Program-made: the position numbers and the translations under genes | Origin: JBGTSJ01 sp041940305 | GTDB taxonomy: Bacteria; Planctomycetota; Planctomycetia; Planctomycetales; Planctomycetaceae | Length of the DNA stretch: 64,000 bases | NCBI GenBank assembly: GCA_041940305.1 | Contig: JBGTSJ010000023.1 | Location: 1-64,000 of the forward strand | Direction: 5' to 3' | The notes under the pieces: generated by a model | What the model saw: the letters and a program-made list of their open reading frames with translations, nothing else | The model's database searches: none | What the model was told of the DNA's origin: nothing | Shown here: in pieces, positions 51,130-60,341 of the stretch | How positions within the stretch are numbered: position 1 is the first letter of the stretch | Layout: each line of letters begins with the position of its first letter

Positions 51130-52176
51130 ATGAGCAGCAAGAAGCAGATCCTGATTGTCAGCGACGGGATGCCGGGGCACTTCAAGAAGACCCGGGCGGT
51201 GGCGCTGATGGTACAGAAGCGGTTCCCGGCCGAGGCGACGTGGATCAACGTGAAACTGCGGATCGGCCTGTATCGGCGGGTACTGGGAGCGATCCTCAAG
51301 CACAGCGAACAGGCGCCGAACCCCGACTGGCTCAGGTGGTTCTATCGCTTCGAAGACGACCTGCCCGCCCGGCCCGACATGATTGTGTCGTCGGGAGGGA
51401 AGACGTGCTACATGAGCGCGTGGCTGGCCCGGCATTACGGCTGTCCGAGCGTGTTCATCGGCCAGGTGCGGGGAGTGGACAAGCGGCATTTCACGCGGAT
51501 CGTGGCGTCGCCGCTCGACTATCTCGACGACGGCAAGCACATCCGTAGCGTCCCGGCGACGGAGGTCGATCCGGATGTGGTGGCCGAGGCGGCCGAAGAG
51601 TACTTCACCGAAACCGGGCTGCAGCTGAGGCCGCGCTGGACGCTGATTCTCGGCGGCGACGGGGCCGGGTTCACCTATACGCGGGCCGACTGGCAGCAGT
51701 TGTTCGATGCCGTTTGCACGCTGGCGGAGCGGCACGGCGTGCGGTGGATGATCACCACGTCGCGGCGCACCAATCCGGCTGCGGAAGAGCTGTTTTCAAG
51801 CTCCGAGATGCGGAATTGCGCGGACGACGTGCTCGTGTACAACCGCGATTCGCGCAGCGTCTACAACGCGTTCCTCGGCGCAGCGGATGTGATCGTCTGC
51901 ACGGAGGACAGCGGGAAGATGATCACCGAATCCGTTGCTTCCGGGCGTCCGGTGTTCGCCGTCCGGCCCCCACGCGCAAAACACAGCCGCCATGTGAAGG
52001 CATTGGTTACCCGATTTGAGACCGCCGGGTATCTGAAGCGGCTCGAGATCTCACGGCTGGCGACAGAACCGATCGAGGAGTTCATCGCCGGCCATCAGGG
52101 TCCGCCGGAGCCACTGATGAAGCGTGTCCGCGAGGAAGTGGACGAGTTCCTCTCCACGCTCCCCTGGGCCGCGTGA
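51130..52176 (+). CDS. Mitochondrial fission ELM1-family protein (GT-B-like)
   Basis: The 348-residue protein belongs to the DUF1022/ELM1 family: LIVSDGMPGHFKKTRAVALM, MIVSSGGKTCYMSAWLARHY, FIGQVRGVDKRHFTRIVAS, LILGGDGAGFTYT and VIVCTEDSGKMITESVASGR. The fold is glycosyltransferase-like and many bacterial members lie in LPS loci; the reaction is unknown. Start 51130 is the ATG giving the family N-terminus. It follows the GT4 gene closely. Confidence 0.85.
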   Translation: MSSKKQILIVSDGMPGHFKKTRAVALMVQKRFPAEATWINVKLRIGLYRRVLGAILKHSEQAPNPDWLRWFYRFEDDLPARPDMIVSSGGKTCYMSAWLARHYGCPSVFIGQVRGVDKRHFTRIVASPLDYLDDGKHIRSVPATEVDPDVVAEAAEEYFTETGLQLRPRWTLILGGDGAGFTYTRADWQQLFDAVCTLAERHGVRWMITTSRRTNPAAEELFSSSEMRNCADDVLVYNRDSRSVYNAFLGAADVIVCTEDSGKMITESVASGRPVFAVRPPRAKHSRHVKALVTRFETAGYLKRLEISRLATEPIEEFIAGHQGPPEPLMKRVREEVDEFLSTLPWAA

Positions 52177-52199
52177 CGTCACCCCGATTTGAAGAGATG

Positions 52200-52322
52200 G
52201 GGAACACTAATGACCGCTGATCACCACTAATGACTGAACTCCGCATCGATCCTCGATTCGGTCATTGGATTCCATTCAGGTTTTCTCCATTAGTGTCTAT
52301 TAGTGGAGATTAGCGTTCCTTC
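52200..52322. repeat. Imperfect inverted repeat with ACTAATG/CATTAGT units
   Basis: GGAACACTAATGACC (from 52200) is mirrored by ATTAGTGGAGATTAGCGTTCC (ending 52322), with further ACTAATG and CATTAGT copies between. The stretch is clearly more AT-rich than its surroundings. It looks like a dispersed non-coding repeat between the ELM1 and sulfotransferase genes. Confidence 0.6.
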
Positions 52323-52337
52323 TCCCTTTCCGTTTCC

Positions 52338-53198
52338 ATGAGCATTACCCTGGACGCGCGGATTGCATACCGGTTCGTCGGTGACGAGCTGTTCAAGCTC
52401 TCACTGCTGCGCGACCGGCATGTGGATGCGCATATCGTGTCGATGCAGCAGTCGGGGACGCACTGGCTGCGGCACATGCTGGCGCTCGTGATCTGCCGCG
52501 AGTACGGCCTGCCGGAGCCGACCAGCGTTGACGACCGCTCCATCGTCGGCAGTCACAAGCATGCCGTGGCGCACCGCGTGATTCCACGGATCGTCAGCAC
52601 GCATAATATTCCCAGCCCGCTCGTGCACGCGGCTCCGCTTCGCTGGACGCTGCGTTACCCCCGTTACGTGATCCTGATGCGGGATATTCGCGCGACGCTG
52701 GTGTCGTACTACGAGAAGCATCACGCTCACGAGATGCCGTTCGGCGAGATGCTGCGGGCCAGCCGGGTCGTCGGCAAGAGCGTCCGCTGGGACCTGTGGC
52801 GGCGGATCCGGTTCCTGAATGCCTGGGGCCGCGAACGGGCGCGGCTCTCGCCGAAGCAGACGATCGTCGTCCGGTACGAGGACATGCAGCGCGACACGGC
52901 GGGGGAGCTCAGCCGCGTCTGGTCGTTCCTGCAACTGCCGCCGCAGCCGGACGCCGCCATTGCCGACGCGGTCGCGCGTTCGTCAAAGAGCCATCTCGCG
53001 AAACAGGAAAACGGGCGAGAGCGGCCGAAGATCGTCCACGAACGCAAGCGCAGCCCGCTGGAATGGTACAGCGCGGAAGACCGGCGGTACCTGACGGACA
53101 TCTGCGCCCGGCATCTGCGACATTCGTTCGGCTACGACTACGCGGACTGGAGCAGTCTGGGGCCGCACCGGGACATCGAAGATCGGGCAGCGGCGTAG
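52338..53198 (+). CDS. Sulfotransferase, type A (copy 1)
   Basis: The 286-residue protein has the PAPS-dependent sulfotransferase motifs: 5'-phosphosulfate loop in SMQQSGTHWLRHML and 3'-phosphate region in ILMRDIRATLVSYYEK, plus VVRYEDMQRDTAGELSRVW and the C-terminal WYSAEDRRYLTD shared with the copies at 54840 and 55985. It should transfer sulfate from PAPS to a hydroxyl or amine, probably on a glycan. It is the first of four plus-strand sulfotransferases. Confidence 0.85.
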   Translation: MSITLDARIAYRFVGDELFKLSLLRDRHVDAHIVSMQQSGTHWLRHMLALVICREYGLPEPTSVDDRSIVGSHKHAVAHRVIPRIVSTHNIPSPLVHAAPLRWTLRYPRYVILMRDIRATLVSYYEKHHAHEMPFGEMLRASRVVGKSVRWDLWRRIRFLNAWGRERARLSPKQTIVVRYEDMQRDTAGELSRVWSFLQLPPQPDAAIADAVARSSKSHLAKQENGRERPKIVHERKRSPLEWYSAEDRRYLTDICARHLRHSFGYDYADWSSLGPHRDIEDRAAA

Positions 53199-53252
53199 AA
53201 ACCCGGTTTCTTAAGAGAGACCGGGTTTCTGGACACGGCATCAGAGGCGGAC

Positions 53253-53954
53253 ATGATCATCTCGCATCGCCACAAGTTCATCTTTCTGAAGACGGTGAAG
53301 ACCGGCGGGACGAGCGTCGAGATCTCGCTGTCCCGCTACTGCGGTCCCGACGACGTCATCACGCCTATCTCGCCGCCCGACGAAGCGATCCGCGCCGACA
53401 TGGGGCTCGGCCCGCAGAACCACCTGCTCGACCGGAGTAAATACGGCCCGCGCGACTGGTTCCGCCTGCTGGTGCAGGGGCGCCCGGCCTTGCGTTACTG
53501 GAATCACATCACGGCCGCCGACATTCGGGCGCGCGTCGGCGAGGACATCTGGAACAGTTACTTCAAGTTCACCATAGAGCGCAACGCCTGGGACAAGACC
53601 GTTTCCGACTACTACTGGCGAAAGGCGAACGGCGGACCGCAGACGGTGGAGGCTTACTTTCGGCGGTATCGCCAGAAGTTCCGGCATTACAACTTCCCGC
53701 GGTACTCAATCCAGGGCCGGCCGGCAGTCGACTACGTCGTCCGCTACGAGCAACTCGTGCCCGACCTGAAGGCCGCGCTGTCTCAGGTGGGGATCGACTT
53801 CGACGGCTGGCTGCCCTCGGCCAAAGGGGCCTCGCGCCCTGATCGCCGGCCTTATACCGATCTGCTGGACGCATCGCAGCAGCGCCTGATCGCCAAGCGT
53901 TTTGCACGAGAGATCGCGTGTTACAACGCCTGTTGCGAGCAACGGGCGGCCTGA
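53253..53954 (+). CDS. Sulfotransferase, type B (Sulfotransfer_2-like, copy 1)
   Basis: The 233-residue protein starts MIISHRHKFIFLKTVKTGGT, where the KTGGTSVEISL part is the PAPS 5'-phosphosulfate loop of carbohydrate sulfotransferases. WNSYFKFTIERNAWDKTVSD gives the 3'-phosphate contact. VRYEQLVPDLKAAL follows near the C-terminus. It is very similar to the next gene, so they are tandem duplicates. The acceptor is probably a surface polysaccharide. Confidence 0.85.
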   Translation: MIISHRHKFIFLKTVKTGGTSVEISLSRYCGPDDVITPISPPDEAIRADMGLGPQNHLLDRSKYGPRDWFRLLVQGRPALRYWNHITAADIRARVGEDIWNSYFKFTIERNAWDKTVSDYYWRKANGGPQTVEAYFRRYRQKFRHYNFPRYSIQGRPAVDYVVRYEQLVPDLKAALSQVGIDFDGWLPSAKGASRPDRRPYTDLLDASQQRLIAKRFAREIACYNACCEQRAA

Positions 53955-54037
53955 AGACGAGCTGAACAGACCGGATCGGCTCAATCCTGCATCACATCCG
54001 TCCCCCGAAGCCGATTGTCGATTGAAGGGCCTGAATC

Positions 54038-54751
54038 ATGCTGCTCTCCCACACGCACCGGTTCATCTTCCTGAAGACCAAGAAAACGGCCGGCACGAGC
54101 ATCGAGGTGTCGCTGTCCCGGTACTGTGACGGGCCGGATGACATTATCACCGACCTCGCGCCGGCCGACCAGGCGCTGCGGGATGAACTGCACATCAAGC
54201 CGAAGAATCGGCTCGCTCCCTGGCACAGCTATCGGATTACGGACGCGTATCTGCTCATCGCGCGCGGAAAGTTCAAGAGACAGTTCTGGGGACACATGCC
54301 GGCCTCCGCGGTGCGGGAGCGCGTCGGAGCCGACATCTGGAATTCGTATTTCAAGTTCGCAATCGACCGCAATCCCTGGGACAAGACGATTTCGAACTAC
54401 TACTGGCGCTGTCGCGGCAAGACGGGGCAGATCGACCTGGATGAGTACTTCCGCCGGTATCAGGGACGATTCAATCACTACAATTTTCCCGTGTACAGCA
54501 TCGATGAGAACGTCGCTGTGAACTTCGTCGGCCGCTATGAAAACCTGAACGCCGACCTGACGTACGCATTGCAGCAGGTCGGGATTGAGTTCGACGGATG
54601 GCTGCCGCGAGCGAAAGGAGGCGCGCGGCTCGACCGCCGGCATTACAGCGAAGTCCTGAACGAGCAGCAGCGTGACGTCATCGCCCATCACTTTCGGGCC
54701 GAGCTGCAGCTGCTGGGCTATGCATTTGAAGACCGTCGCTGTGCGGCCTGA
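54038..54751 (+). CDS. Sulfotransferase, type B (Sulfotransfer_2-like, copy 2)
   Basis: The 237-residue paralogue of the preceding gene has FLKTKKTAGTSIEVSLSRYC as phosphosulfate loop and KFAIDRNPWDKTISNYYW as 3'-phosphate region, then VGRYENLNADLTYALQQVGI. Both halves align with copy 1, with clear divergence in the middle, consistent with a different acceptor specificity. Confidence 0.85.
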   Translation: MLLSHTHRFIFLKTKKTAGTSIEVSLSRYCDGPDDIITDLAPADQALRDELHIKPKNRLAPWHSYRITDAYLLIARGKFKRQFWGHMPASAVRERVGADIWNSYFKFAIDRNPWDKTISNYYWRCRGKTGQIDLDEYFRRYQGRFNHYNFPVYSIDENVAVNFVGRYENLNADLTYALQQVGIEFDGWLPRAKGGARLDRRHYSEVLNEQQRDVIAHHFRAELQLLGYAFEDRRCAA

Positions 54752-54839
54752 CGCGTCTCCGCGAGACCGCGGATTCGTGATCAGGATCTGCAGGGCGGCG
54801 AATCAGATTCGTCACTGAAGAAGCGAAGAGGAATTGCGA

Positions 54840-55688
54840 ATGTCGCTGCGTTATGCACTCCGCTACGTCGTCGACGACCTGTTCCGTCTGTCGGTGTTCT
54901 GGCATCGCCACGCCGACGTGTATCTGGCGACGGCGCAGCAGTCGGGCACGCACTGGCTCAGCAACCTGCTGGCAGCCGCGCTGTGCGAGCATTTCGGTCT
55001 GCCCCCGCTGAACAACATCGCCGAGAAGGTCATCATCGGGCATCCCCGCGATCCGGTGACCTATCCGCAGATCCCGCGGCTGGTCCGCACGCACAACGCT
55101 CCCAGCCCCCTGGTGCACTCGGCCCCGGTACGGGCGCTCTGCCGGTTTCCGAGGTACGTTGTGCTCGTCCGCGACCTGCGGGCGTCGCTCGTTTCCAAGT
55201 ATGAGAAGCGCAAGCACGAGATCCCGGTTCCCTTCAGCCAGTACCTGCGCGATCACCGGTTGTTTGGCCGCGTTCACAAGTGGGATCTGTATAAGCGGAT
55301 CGTGTTCTTTAACGCCTGGGGCCGCGTCGCGGAGTTAATGCCGGATCAGGCCTGCGTCGTGCACTACGAGCATCTCCGTCGCGACACGCCTGGAGAACTG
55401 CAGCGCGTCTGGCGGTTCCTCGATCTGCCGGCTGCCAATCCCGAACTGTTCGATCGCGCCGCGGCGGCTTGCCGGAAGGAGCGGATGTCCCAGCACGAAC
55501 CCCGCGACCGCACGCGCAACCTAGTGCGGATGGACGACCGAGATCCGGTCGCCTGGTTCAGCGCGGAAGACCGGCGCTACTTCTCGGAATGCTGCCGGCG
55601 ATTGCTCAAGCACGACTTCGGTTACGACTTCGAGCAATGGGAGACGGCCAGGGCGCTGCCGGTGCAGCACCGGCGACGCGCGGCGTAG
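54840..55688 (+). CDS. Sulfotransferase, type A (copy 2)
   Basis: The 282-residue protein repeats the type A pattern: TAQQSGTHWLSNLLAAAL, VLVRDLRASLVSKYEKRK, VVHYEHLRRDTPGELQRVWR and WFSAEDRRYFSE. The ATG at 54840 is preferred over the TTG at 54834 because GAGG lies eight bases upstream. A 9-bp hairpin follows the stop. Confidence 0.85.
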   Translation: MSLRYALRYVVDDLFRLSVFWHRHADVYLATAQQSGTHWLSNLLAAALCEHFGLPPLNNIAEKVIIGHPRDPVTYPQIPRLVRTHNAPSPLVHSAPVRALCRFPRYVVLVRDLRASLVSKYEKRKHEIPVPFSQYLRDHRLFGRVHKWDLYKRIVFFNAWGRVAELMPDQACVVHYEHLRRDTPGELQRVWRFLDLPAANPELFDRAAAACRKERMSQHEPRDRTRNLVRMDDRDPVAWFSAEDRRYFSECCRRLLKHDFGYDFEQWETARALPVQHRRRAA

Positions 55689-55984
55689 ATTCGTCGCTGA
55701 ACTCGTGAGAGTTCAGCCTTGTGGTGGGAAACTGAAGTTTCACTACCAGCCTTTTCACATGATCAGATCCAGGTTCCGACAGGAAACAGCGTCGTGTCGC
55801 GATCGACGCTCAGCAACGTTCGTCCCTTGCTGGCGCGGCGGGCTGGTGTAAGCGGCTTTCGCCCCGATTTCTGCGCGATCAAGGGCTTTCAACCATTCAG
55901 GGGTTGATTGCCGAAGGCGGCCCTTTCACCGCCTGCTGCAGCGACGAGAGTCTAGCGGACGGCACACGGAGTGTGCCTGTGACT
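55689..55984. other. Intergenic region between convergent sulfotransferase genes
   Basis: It contains the hairpin at 55696-55717 and a second, weaker one around GGGAAACTGAAGTTTC (55725-55740). I see no gene in it. Confidence 0.5.
55696..55717 (+). terminator. 9-bp hairpin after the sulfotransferase run
   Basis: GCTGAACTC, GTGA, GAGTTCAGC form a perfect stem eight bases after the stop codon. No T-run follows, so it may be a weak or factor-dependent terminator. Confidence 0.5.
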
Positions 55985-56872
55985 CTATGCCGCGGCGCGC
56001 TGCTCGCCGGGCTGCGACCAGTCGTGGTAGTCGTAGCCGTAGTGGTTGCGAAGCCAGGCGTCGACCGTGTGAGCGAAGTACGTCCGGTCGTCGGCCGAGA
56101 ACCATTCGAACGGATGCCGGTCCGAACTGCGGACGATCTTGTTTCCCTCGGGGGACTCCTGCGACGCCATGCGCTCCTTGCTCGTTGCCTCGACAATCTC
56201 CGCGAAGAACGCGTTGTCGCGCTCGGGCAGTTCGAGAAATCGCCACACGCGGCGGAGCTGAGTGGCGGTATCGGTCTTCAGCTGTTCATAGTGGAGGACG
56301 AGCGTGCGGCTCGAGGGAAGGCGGTGGATATCGCGGTCCCAGGCGTTGAGCTGACGCATCCGCAGCCACAGATCGCGGGGAATGTCGTTCCCGATCAGCC
56401 GGTCGTTGCGCAGATACGCCGAGAACGGCACCTGAAAGGCGGGGAGATGACGCTTCTTTTCGTACGCCGAGACCATCGCGGCCCGGATGTCTCTGACGAG
56501 GAAGACATATTTGGGGAACGGCACAATCCGGCTGAGGGGCCACATGTGGACCAGCGGGCTGGGGGCCTCGTGCGACTGGATGATCCGCGGCAGCCGCCAG
56601 TACACCTTGTCGTGCCGGGGGCCGTTGATGATGCTGCGGTCACGGATGTGCTGGAGGTCCGGCAGCTGGTACTCGCGGATCAGCCCCTGCGAGAGCATAT
56701 TGTTGAGCCAGTGGCTGCCGGACTGGTGCATCGTCATGATGTGCCCGGCGATGTGAAAGTTGCCCGGCTTCAGCAGCGTAAAGGCCGTCAGCTCGTGACG
56801 CAGGAACCGGTACGACTGGCGCAGCCGCCCGCGCAACGTGCGGCCGCCCCTGATTGCATGAGACGAGGACAT
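55985..56872 (-). CDS. Sulfotransferase, type A (copy 3)
   Basis: The 295-residue protein is a third type A enzyme on the opposite strand: TMHQSGSHWLNNMLSQGL, FLVRDIRAAMVSAYEKKR, VLHYEQLKTDTATQLRRVWR and WFSADDRTYFAHTVDAWL. All PAPS contacts are kept. It is convergent with the plus-strand copies, about 300 bp from the last of them. Confidence 0.85.
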   Translation of the reverse strand: MSSSHAIRGGRTLRGRLRQSYRFLRHELTAFTLLKPGNFHIAGHIMTMHQSGSHWLNNMLSQGLIREYQLPDLQHIRDRSIINGPRHDKVYWRLPRIIQSHEAPSPLVHMWPLSRIVPFPKYVFLVRDIRAAMVSAYEKKRHLPAFQVPFSAYLRNDRLIGNDIPRDLWLRMRQLNAWDRDIHRLPSSRTLVLHYEQLKTDTATQLRRVWRFLELPERDNAFFAEIVEATSKERMASQESPEGNKIVRSSDRHPFEWFSADDRTYFAHTVDAWLRNHYGYDYHDWSQPGEQRAAA

Positions 56873-57039
56873 CCTTGACCTCCCGTTGACGCCGCGGACC
56901 GCGGCGGAAGAATGGCCGCGGATGGTACGCCCGGCCCGTGGAAATGGTCAAGACGGGCTGCCGCCACGGTTCGGCCCCAAAGAGCCGCGACCGGCAGGGA
57001 GCGGTCCGAGTAAGGAGCGACTTGAGTAATCGCGTCCCC

Positions 57040-57273
57040 CTACAACAGGGCGTAAATCACAATCTGCACCCCGAGCGCCAAAGCGGCTCCCCATTTCAGG
57101 TTCGCCCCGCGGCGGCCATCGACCTGGGGAACCGCGGTCTCGGCGCGTGGCAGGGTGAGGACCCAGACCAGGACCGCCAGCGGCAACAGGATGAACAGGC
57201 CGCGGACGACGCTCAGCGGGATCGCTGCGAGCGCCTCGCGGAAGAAGTCGCCGATCTGATGCAGGATCGTCAT
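57040..57273 (-). CDS. Small two-helix membrane protein coupled to the symporter
   Basis: The 77-residue protein has a short amphipathic N-terminus (ILHQIGDFFREALAAIP) and two hydrophobic helices (VVRGLFILLPLAVLVWVLTL and WGAALALGVQIVIYALL). Its start overlaps the symporter stop (ATGA). Small two-helix proteins are encoded with some sodium/solute symporters (YhdT-PanF, YjcH-ActP), so an accessory role is likely by analogy; sequence similarity to those is not evident. Confidence 0.68.
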   Translation of the reverse strand: MTILHQIGDFFREALAAIPLSVVRGLFILLPLAVLVWVLTLPRAETAVPQVDGRRGANLKWGAALALGVQIVIYALL

Positions 57274-58856
57274 CCGGCCTCCTCAAGTCGCCGTCGCGAG
57301 TAGACGTACTGCAGTTTCTCGGCCGGGTCCGGCGGCGAGAGCAGGCTGATCGCCGCCAGCACCGCCGCCGTCACCAGGAACGCCCAGACGGAGAAGTACA
57401 GGAACGGGTCGGGAATCTGGAACAGCGGCTGCCAGCCGAGCGACTCGATGACGGAGGGCTGGCTGAGGGCATACAGGCCGGCCGTAGTGGCGACGCCGCA
57501 CACGAACGCGATCACGGCGGCCCTGCCGGTCGCCCGTCGCCAGAACACCCCCAGCAGCAGGAGCGCCAACGCCGGCCCCTGGAAGAACGCCATCAGCGTC
57601 TGGAAGATGGCGTAGATGCCGGAGCCGTCGTCGGCCCGGAGCAGGAAGAACGCGAAACCGACGCCCCAGGCCACCAGCGCCACGGTTGTGAGGCGACCCA
57701 TCCGCAGCAGCTGCCGCTCGTCCGCATCCCGATGGAGGAACCGCTTGTAGAGGTCATTGCAGACGATCGTTGAGGCCGAATTCAGGTAGGAATCGACGCT
57801 CGACATTAGGGCGGCGATGAAGCCTGCGACGAATACGCCCCGGAGTCCGCTCGGCAACAGTGCTGAGACCAGGGTCGGGAACGCCGCGTCACCCTCCTCC
57901 ATTTCCGGGAACTTCACGACTGCGATCAGACCCGGCACGGCGATGACGATCGGAATGATGTTCTTCAGCACGGCTCCCCAGACGTAGCTGGCCTTCGCGG
58001 CGAACTCGCTGCTTGAGCCGAGTGACCGCTGCACGATGGCCTGATTGCCGATCCAGTAGGCCGGACTGAGGACCAGCGCCAGCCCGAAGTAGATTGCCGG
58101 CCAGGGAAACGGCGACGGCGCATCAGCCGGAACGATCAGATCGAGCCGGTGATCCTCGGCCGAGGTTGCCGCCATTGTTTCGTCAGCGGCTTCGGCCTCG
58201 ATGGCGGCGCGCTCGGCGAGTTTGGCTCGCAGTCCGTCGATGCCCCCCACGTCGATCAGCCCGAGGATCAGCACCAGCAGGCAGCCGCCGATCATCACGC
58301 CGCACTGCAGGGCGTCCGTATACACGACGGCCGCGAGCCCACCGAACACCGTGTACGTTCCCACCAGCACGGCCGTCACCCCGATGCAGACGCCGGGGTC
58401 CCAGCCGAATACCTGCGTCATCATCTTGGCCGAGGCCAGCAGCATGATGCCGAGATTACACGCCATGAAGCCCAGCCAGCAGATCGCCAGCAGCGACCGG
58501 ACGCCGGCGTTGTAACGCCGCTCCATGAACTCCGGGACGGTGTAGACGCCGGTGCGGTAGAAGAACGGCACGAAGATGAAGGCGGCGACGATCATCGCCG
58601 GCACGCAGCCGATCCACTCGAAGTTGGCGACGGCCAATCCGTGACGGTAGGCTGCGCCGCCGACGCCGATGATGTCGGTCCCGCCGATGTCGGTCGCCAC
58701 CAGCGACATGCCGACCGCCCACCAGGGGAGCGATCGCCCGGCGAGGAAGAAATCGGCCCCCGACTTGATTCGGCGGCCGATCCACAACCCGAGCGCGAGC
58801 GTGCCGAGCAGGTACGCGACGATCACGACATAATCGAGGTTCGACAGCGACGTCAC
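57270..58856 (-). CDS. Sodium:solute symporter (SSS family, SGLT-like)
   Basis: The 528-residue inner-membrane protein has about 14 helices and SSS family blocks: FFLAGRSLPWWAVGMSLVAT, IPIVIAVPGLIAVVKF, VAGFIAALMSSVDSYLNSAS and TIVCNDLYKRFLHRDA. The AALMSSVDSYLNSAST part is the sodium-site helix. A cytoplasmic Glu/Ala-rich loop (AERAAIEAEAADETMAATSA) interrupts the middle. The order GRSLPWW and length fit the SGLT-like branch, so sugars or similar neutral solutes are candidates. Confidence 0.9.
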   Translation of the reverse strand: MTSLSNLDYVVIVAYLLGTLALGLWIGRRIKSGADFFLAGRSLPWWAVGMSLVATDIGGTDIIGVGGAAYRHGLAVANFEWIGCVPAMIVAAFIFVPFFYRTGVYTVPEFMERRYNAGVRSLLAICWLGFMACNLGIMLLASAKMMTQVFGWDPGVCIGVTAVLVGTYTVFGGLAAVVYTDALQCGVMIGGCLLVLILGLIDVGGIDGLRAKLAERAAIEAEAADETMAATSAEDHRLDLIVPADAPSPFPWPAIYFGLALVLSPAYWIGNQAIVQRSLGSSSEFAAKASYVWGAVLKNIIPIVIAVPGLIAVVKFPEMEEGDAAFPTLVSALLPSGLRGVFVAGFIAALMSSVDSYLNSASTIVCNDLYKRFLHRDADERQLLRMGRLTTVALVAWGVGFAFFLLRADDGSGIYAIFQTLMAFFQGPALALLLLGVFWRRATGRAAVIAFVCGVATTAGLYALSQPSVIESLGWQPLFQIPDPFLYFSVWAFLVTAAVLAAISLLSPPDPAEKLQYVYSRRRLEEAG

Positions 58857-58923
58857 GGCAACGGTTCCGTCTCAGTGCCTGTGCGGACCTGGCAATCGGC
58901 AACACGTTAAGTGCTCACGCGGG

Positions 58924-58955
58924 AAAACAAAAGCCGCGCGGGACTCAATCGCGGC
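58924..58955 (-). terminator. Terminator-like hairpin upstream of the symporter
   Basis: On the minus strand GCCGCG pairs with CGCGGC across an 11-base loop and is followed by TTTTGTTTT. It lies about 70 bases before the symporter start on the same strand, so it would act on the symporter leader or stop antisense transcripts of the next gene. Confidence 0.5.
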
Positions 58956-59112
58956 ATTGATCCCTGTTGTTGCGGCGCCGGCGGTGCCTTGCGCTTCGTT
59001 GGACGAGTAGAAACGCTAAGATTCGGGCCGCATGTGCGAACCGCGACTCAGCGGGGGCGGCGCGAGCGGGTCGCGGTCTGCCCGCAGTCCATTCCTACGC
59101 CGGGAGAGACGC

Positions 59113-60222
59113 GTGGCCATCGAATTCTCGTGTCCGCAATGCCAGCACCTGCTCCGTACGTCCGAGGACAAGGCGGGACTGAGTGCCAAATGCCCGGCGT
59201 GCGGCTCGCCGATCTGGGTCCCTTATGCTCACGAAGCGGGCGGACCGGCGCCGGAGAACGTCGATCCGGATGCCATCAGCGGCGAGAAGGTGTCGGACCC
59301 GTTCGGCGGCGTCTCCAGCGAACCGGCCCAGGAGAGCCAACCGCAGGACGAATTTGCATCTCATGTCGAAGATGAGGCTGCGGCTGATCCGGCCGACGTC
59401 CCGCGACGCCGCGCGGCCCCGGCACAGGTGCGTTGTCCGAGCTGCGCGGCCGCGAACGACGTGGGGACGCCGGTCTGCCGGTTCTGCGGCACGTCGCTGG
59501 ACGGCGTGGAGCCCGTCAAAGAGCGGGAATGGCGTCCGCCGCCGTTCGACGTCGGGGAGATCATGTCGACGGCGTGGCGGTTTTACACTCAGGAGATCGG
59601 CCTGCTGATCGGCTGCCAGCTCCTGTTCATCCTCACCATTTTCGGAATGGAAGCCGTGATCGGCATTCCGATCTTCATCGCGGCCATGGCACTGCAGGAT
59701 GATGCCGCGATCGCCGTCATTCCAATTGCGATCATCGCAGTGCCGTTTCTGCTTGCCGGGATCGCCGCTCTAACGGTGGGTTGGACGAAGCTGTACCTGA
59801 ACGTCACTCGGGGCGAGCCGCGCGGAGTCGGCGATCTTTACTATGGGTTCATGGATGGACGCAGGTTTCTGGGGCGGGCGCTGCTGGTTTTCGTCGCGGC
59901 GTTTGCCGTAATCCTCGTGGGTATGTTGTTGTGTTGTGTCCCCGGTCTGATTGCGGCCATGTGCTGGTGGCCTGCAATCCCATTGCTGCTGGACCGCGAC
60001 TGTCCTGGGGGCGACGCGATCGGTCAGACATACGAGCTGGTCAAGCGGAATTTCGGGCAGGTCCTCGCCGTGGGGGCAATCGCGTTTGCAGTGCAGATGA
60101 TCTCCGGAATGGTGCCCTATCTGGGCATCATCCTGCAGTTGTTCGCAATCCCGTTTGCGATGCTGATGACGACGGTCGCTTATCTGCGATTGACCGAGCA
60201 GAGGACCGCCTTCGATCGATAG
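59113..60222 (+). CDS. Zinc-ribbon multi-pass membrane protein of unknown function
   Basis: The 369-residue protein has an N-terminal zinc ribbon (FSCPQCQHLLRTSEDKAG, AKCPACGSPIWVP), an acidic linker, a second ribbon (VRCPSCAAANDVGTPVC, FCGTSL) and about six helices that resemble DUF975-type proteins (FDVGEIMSTAWRFYTQEIGL, AIAVIPIAIIAVPFLLAGIA, WWPAIPLLLDRDCPGGDAIG). The start GTG 59113 is preceded by GGGAG and gives VAIEFSCPQC; the longer frame adds 27 Arg/Ser-rich residues. The role is unknown. Confidence 0.75.
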   Translation: MAIEFSCPQCQHLLRTSEDKAGLSAKCPACGSPIWVPYAHEAGGPAPENVDPDAISGEKVSDPFGGVSSEPAQESQPQDEFASHVEDEAAADPADVPRRRAAPAQVRCPSCAAANDVGTPVCRFCGTSLDGVEPVKEREWRPPPFDVGEIMSTAWRFYTQEIGLLIGCQLLFILTIFGMEAVIGIPIFIAAMALQDDAAIAVIPIAIIAVPFLLAGIAALTVGWTKLYLNVTRGEPRGVGDLYYGFMDGRRFLGRALLVFVAAFAVILVGMLLCCVPGLIAAMCWWPAIPLLLDRDCPGGDAIGQTYELVKRNFGQVLAVGAIAFAVQMISGMVPYLGIILQLFAIPFAMLMTTVAYLRLTEQRTAFDR

Positions 60223-60341
60223 CGGTCCACTGGCGGGCGATGATACGGCGATGGACTGCGCCGGTTTACTTCGACTGGGCGATCGGCGACACTGACTTGC
60301 CTCGGTTGGCCTCTCAACGTGTTCTGTGCGGAGTGCTCTCC

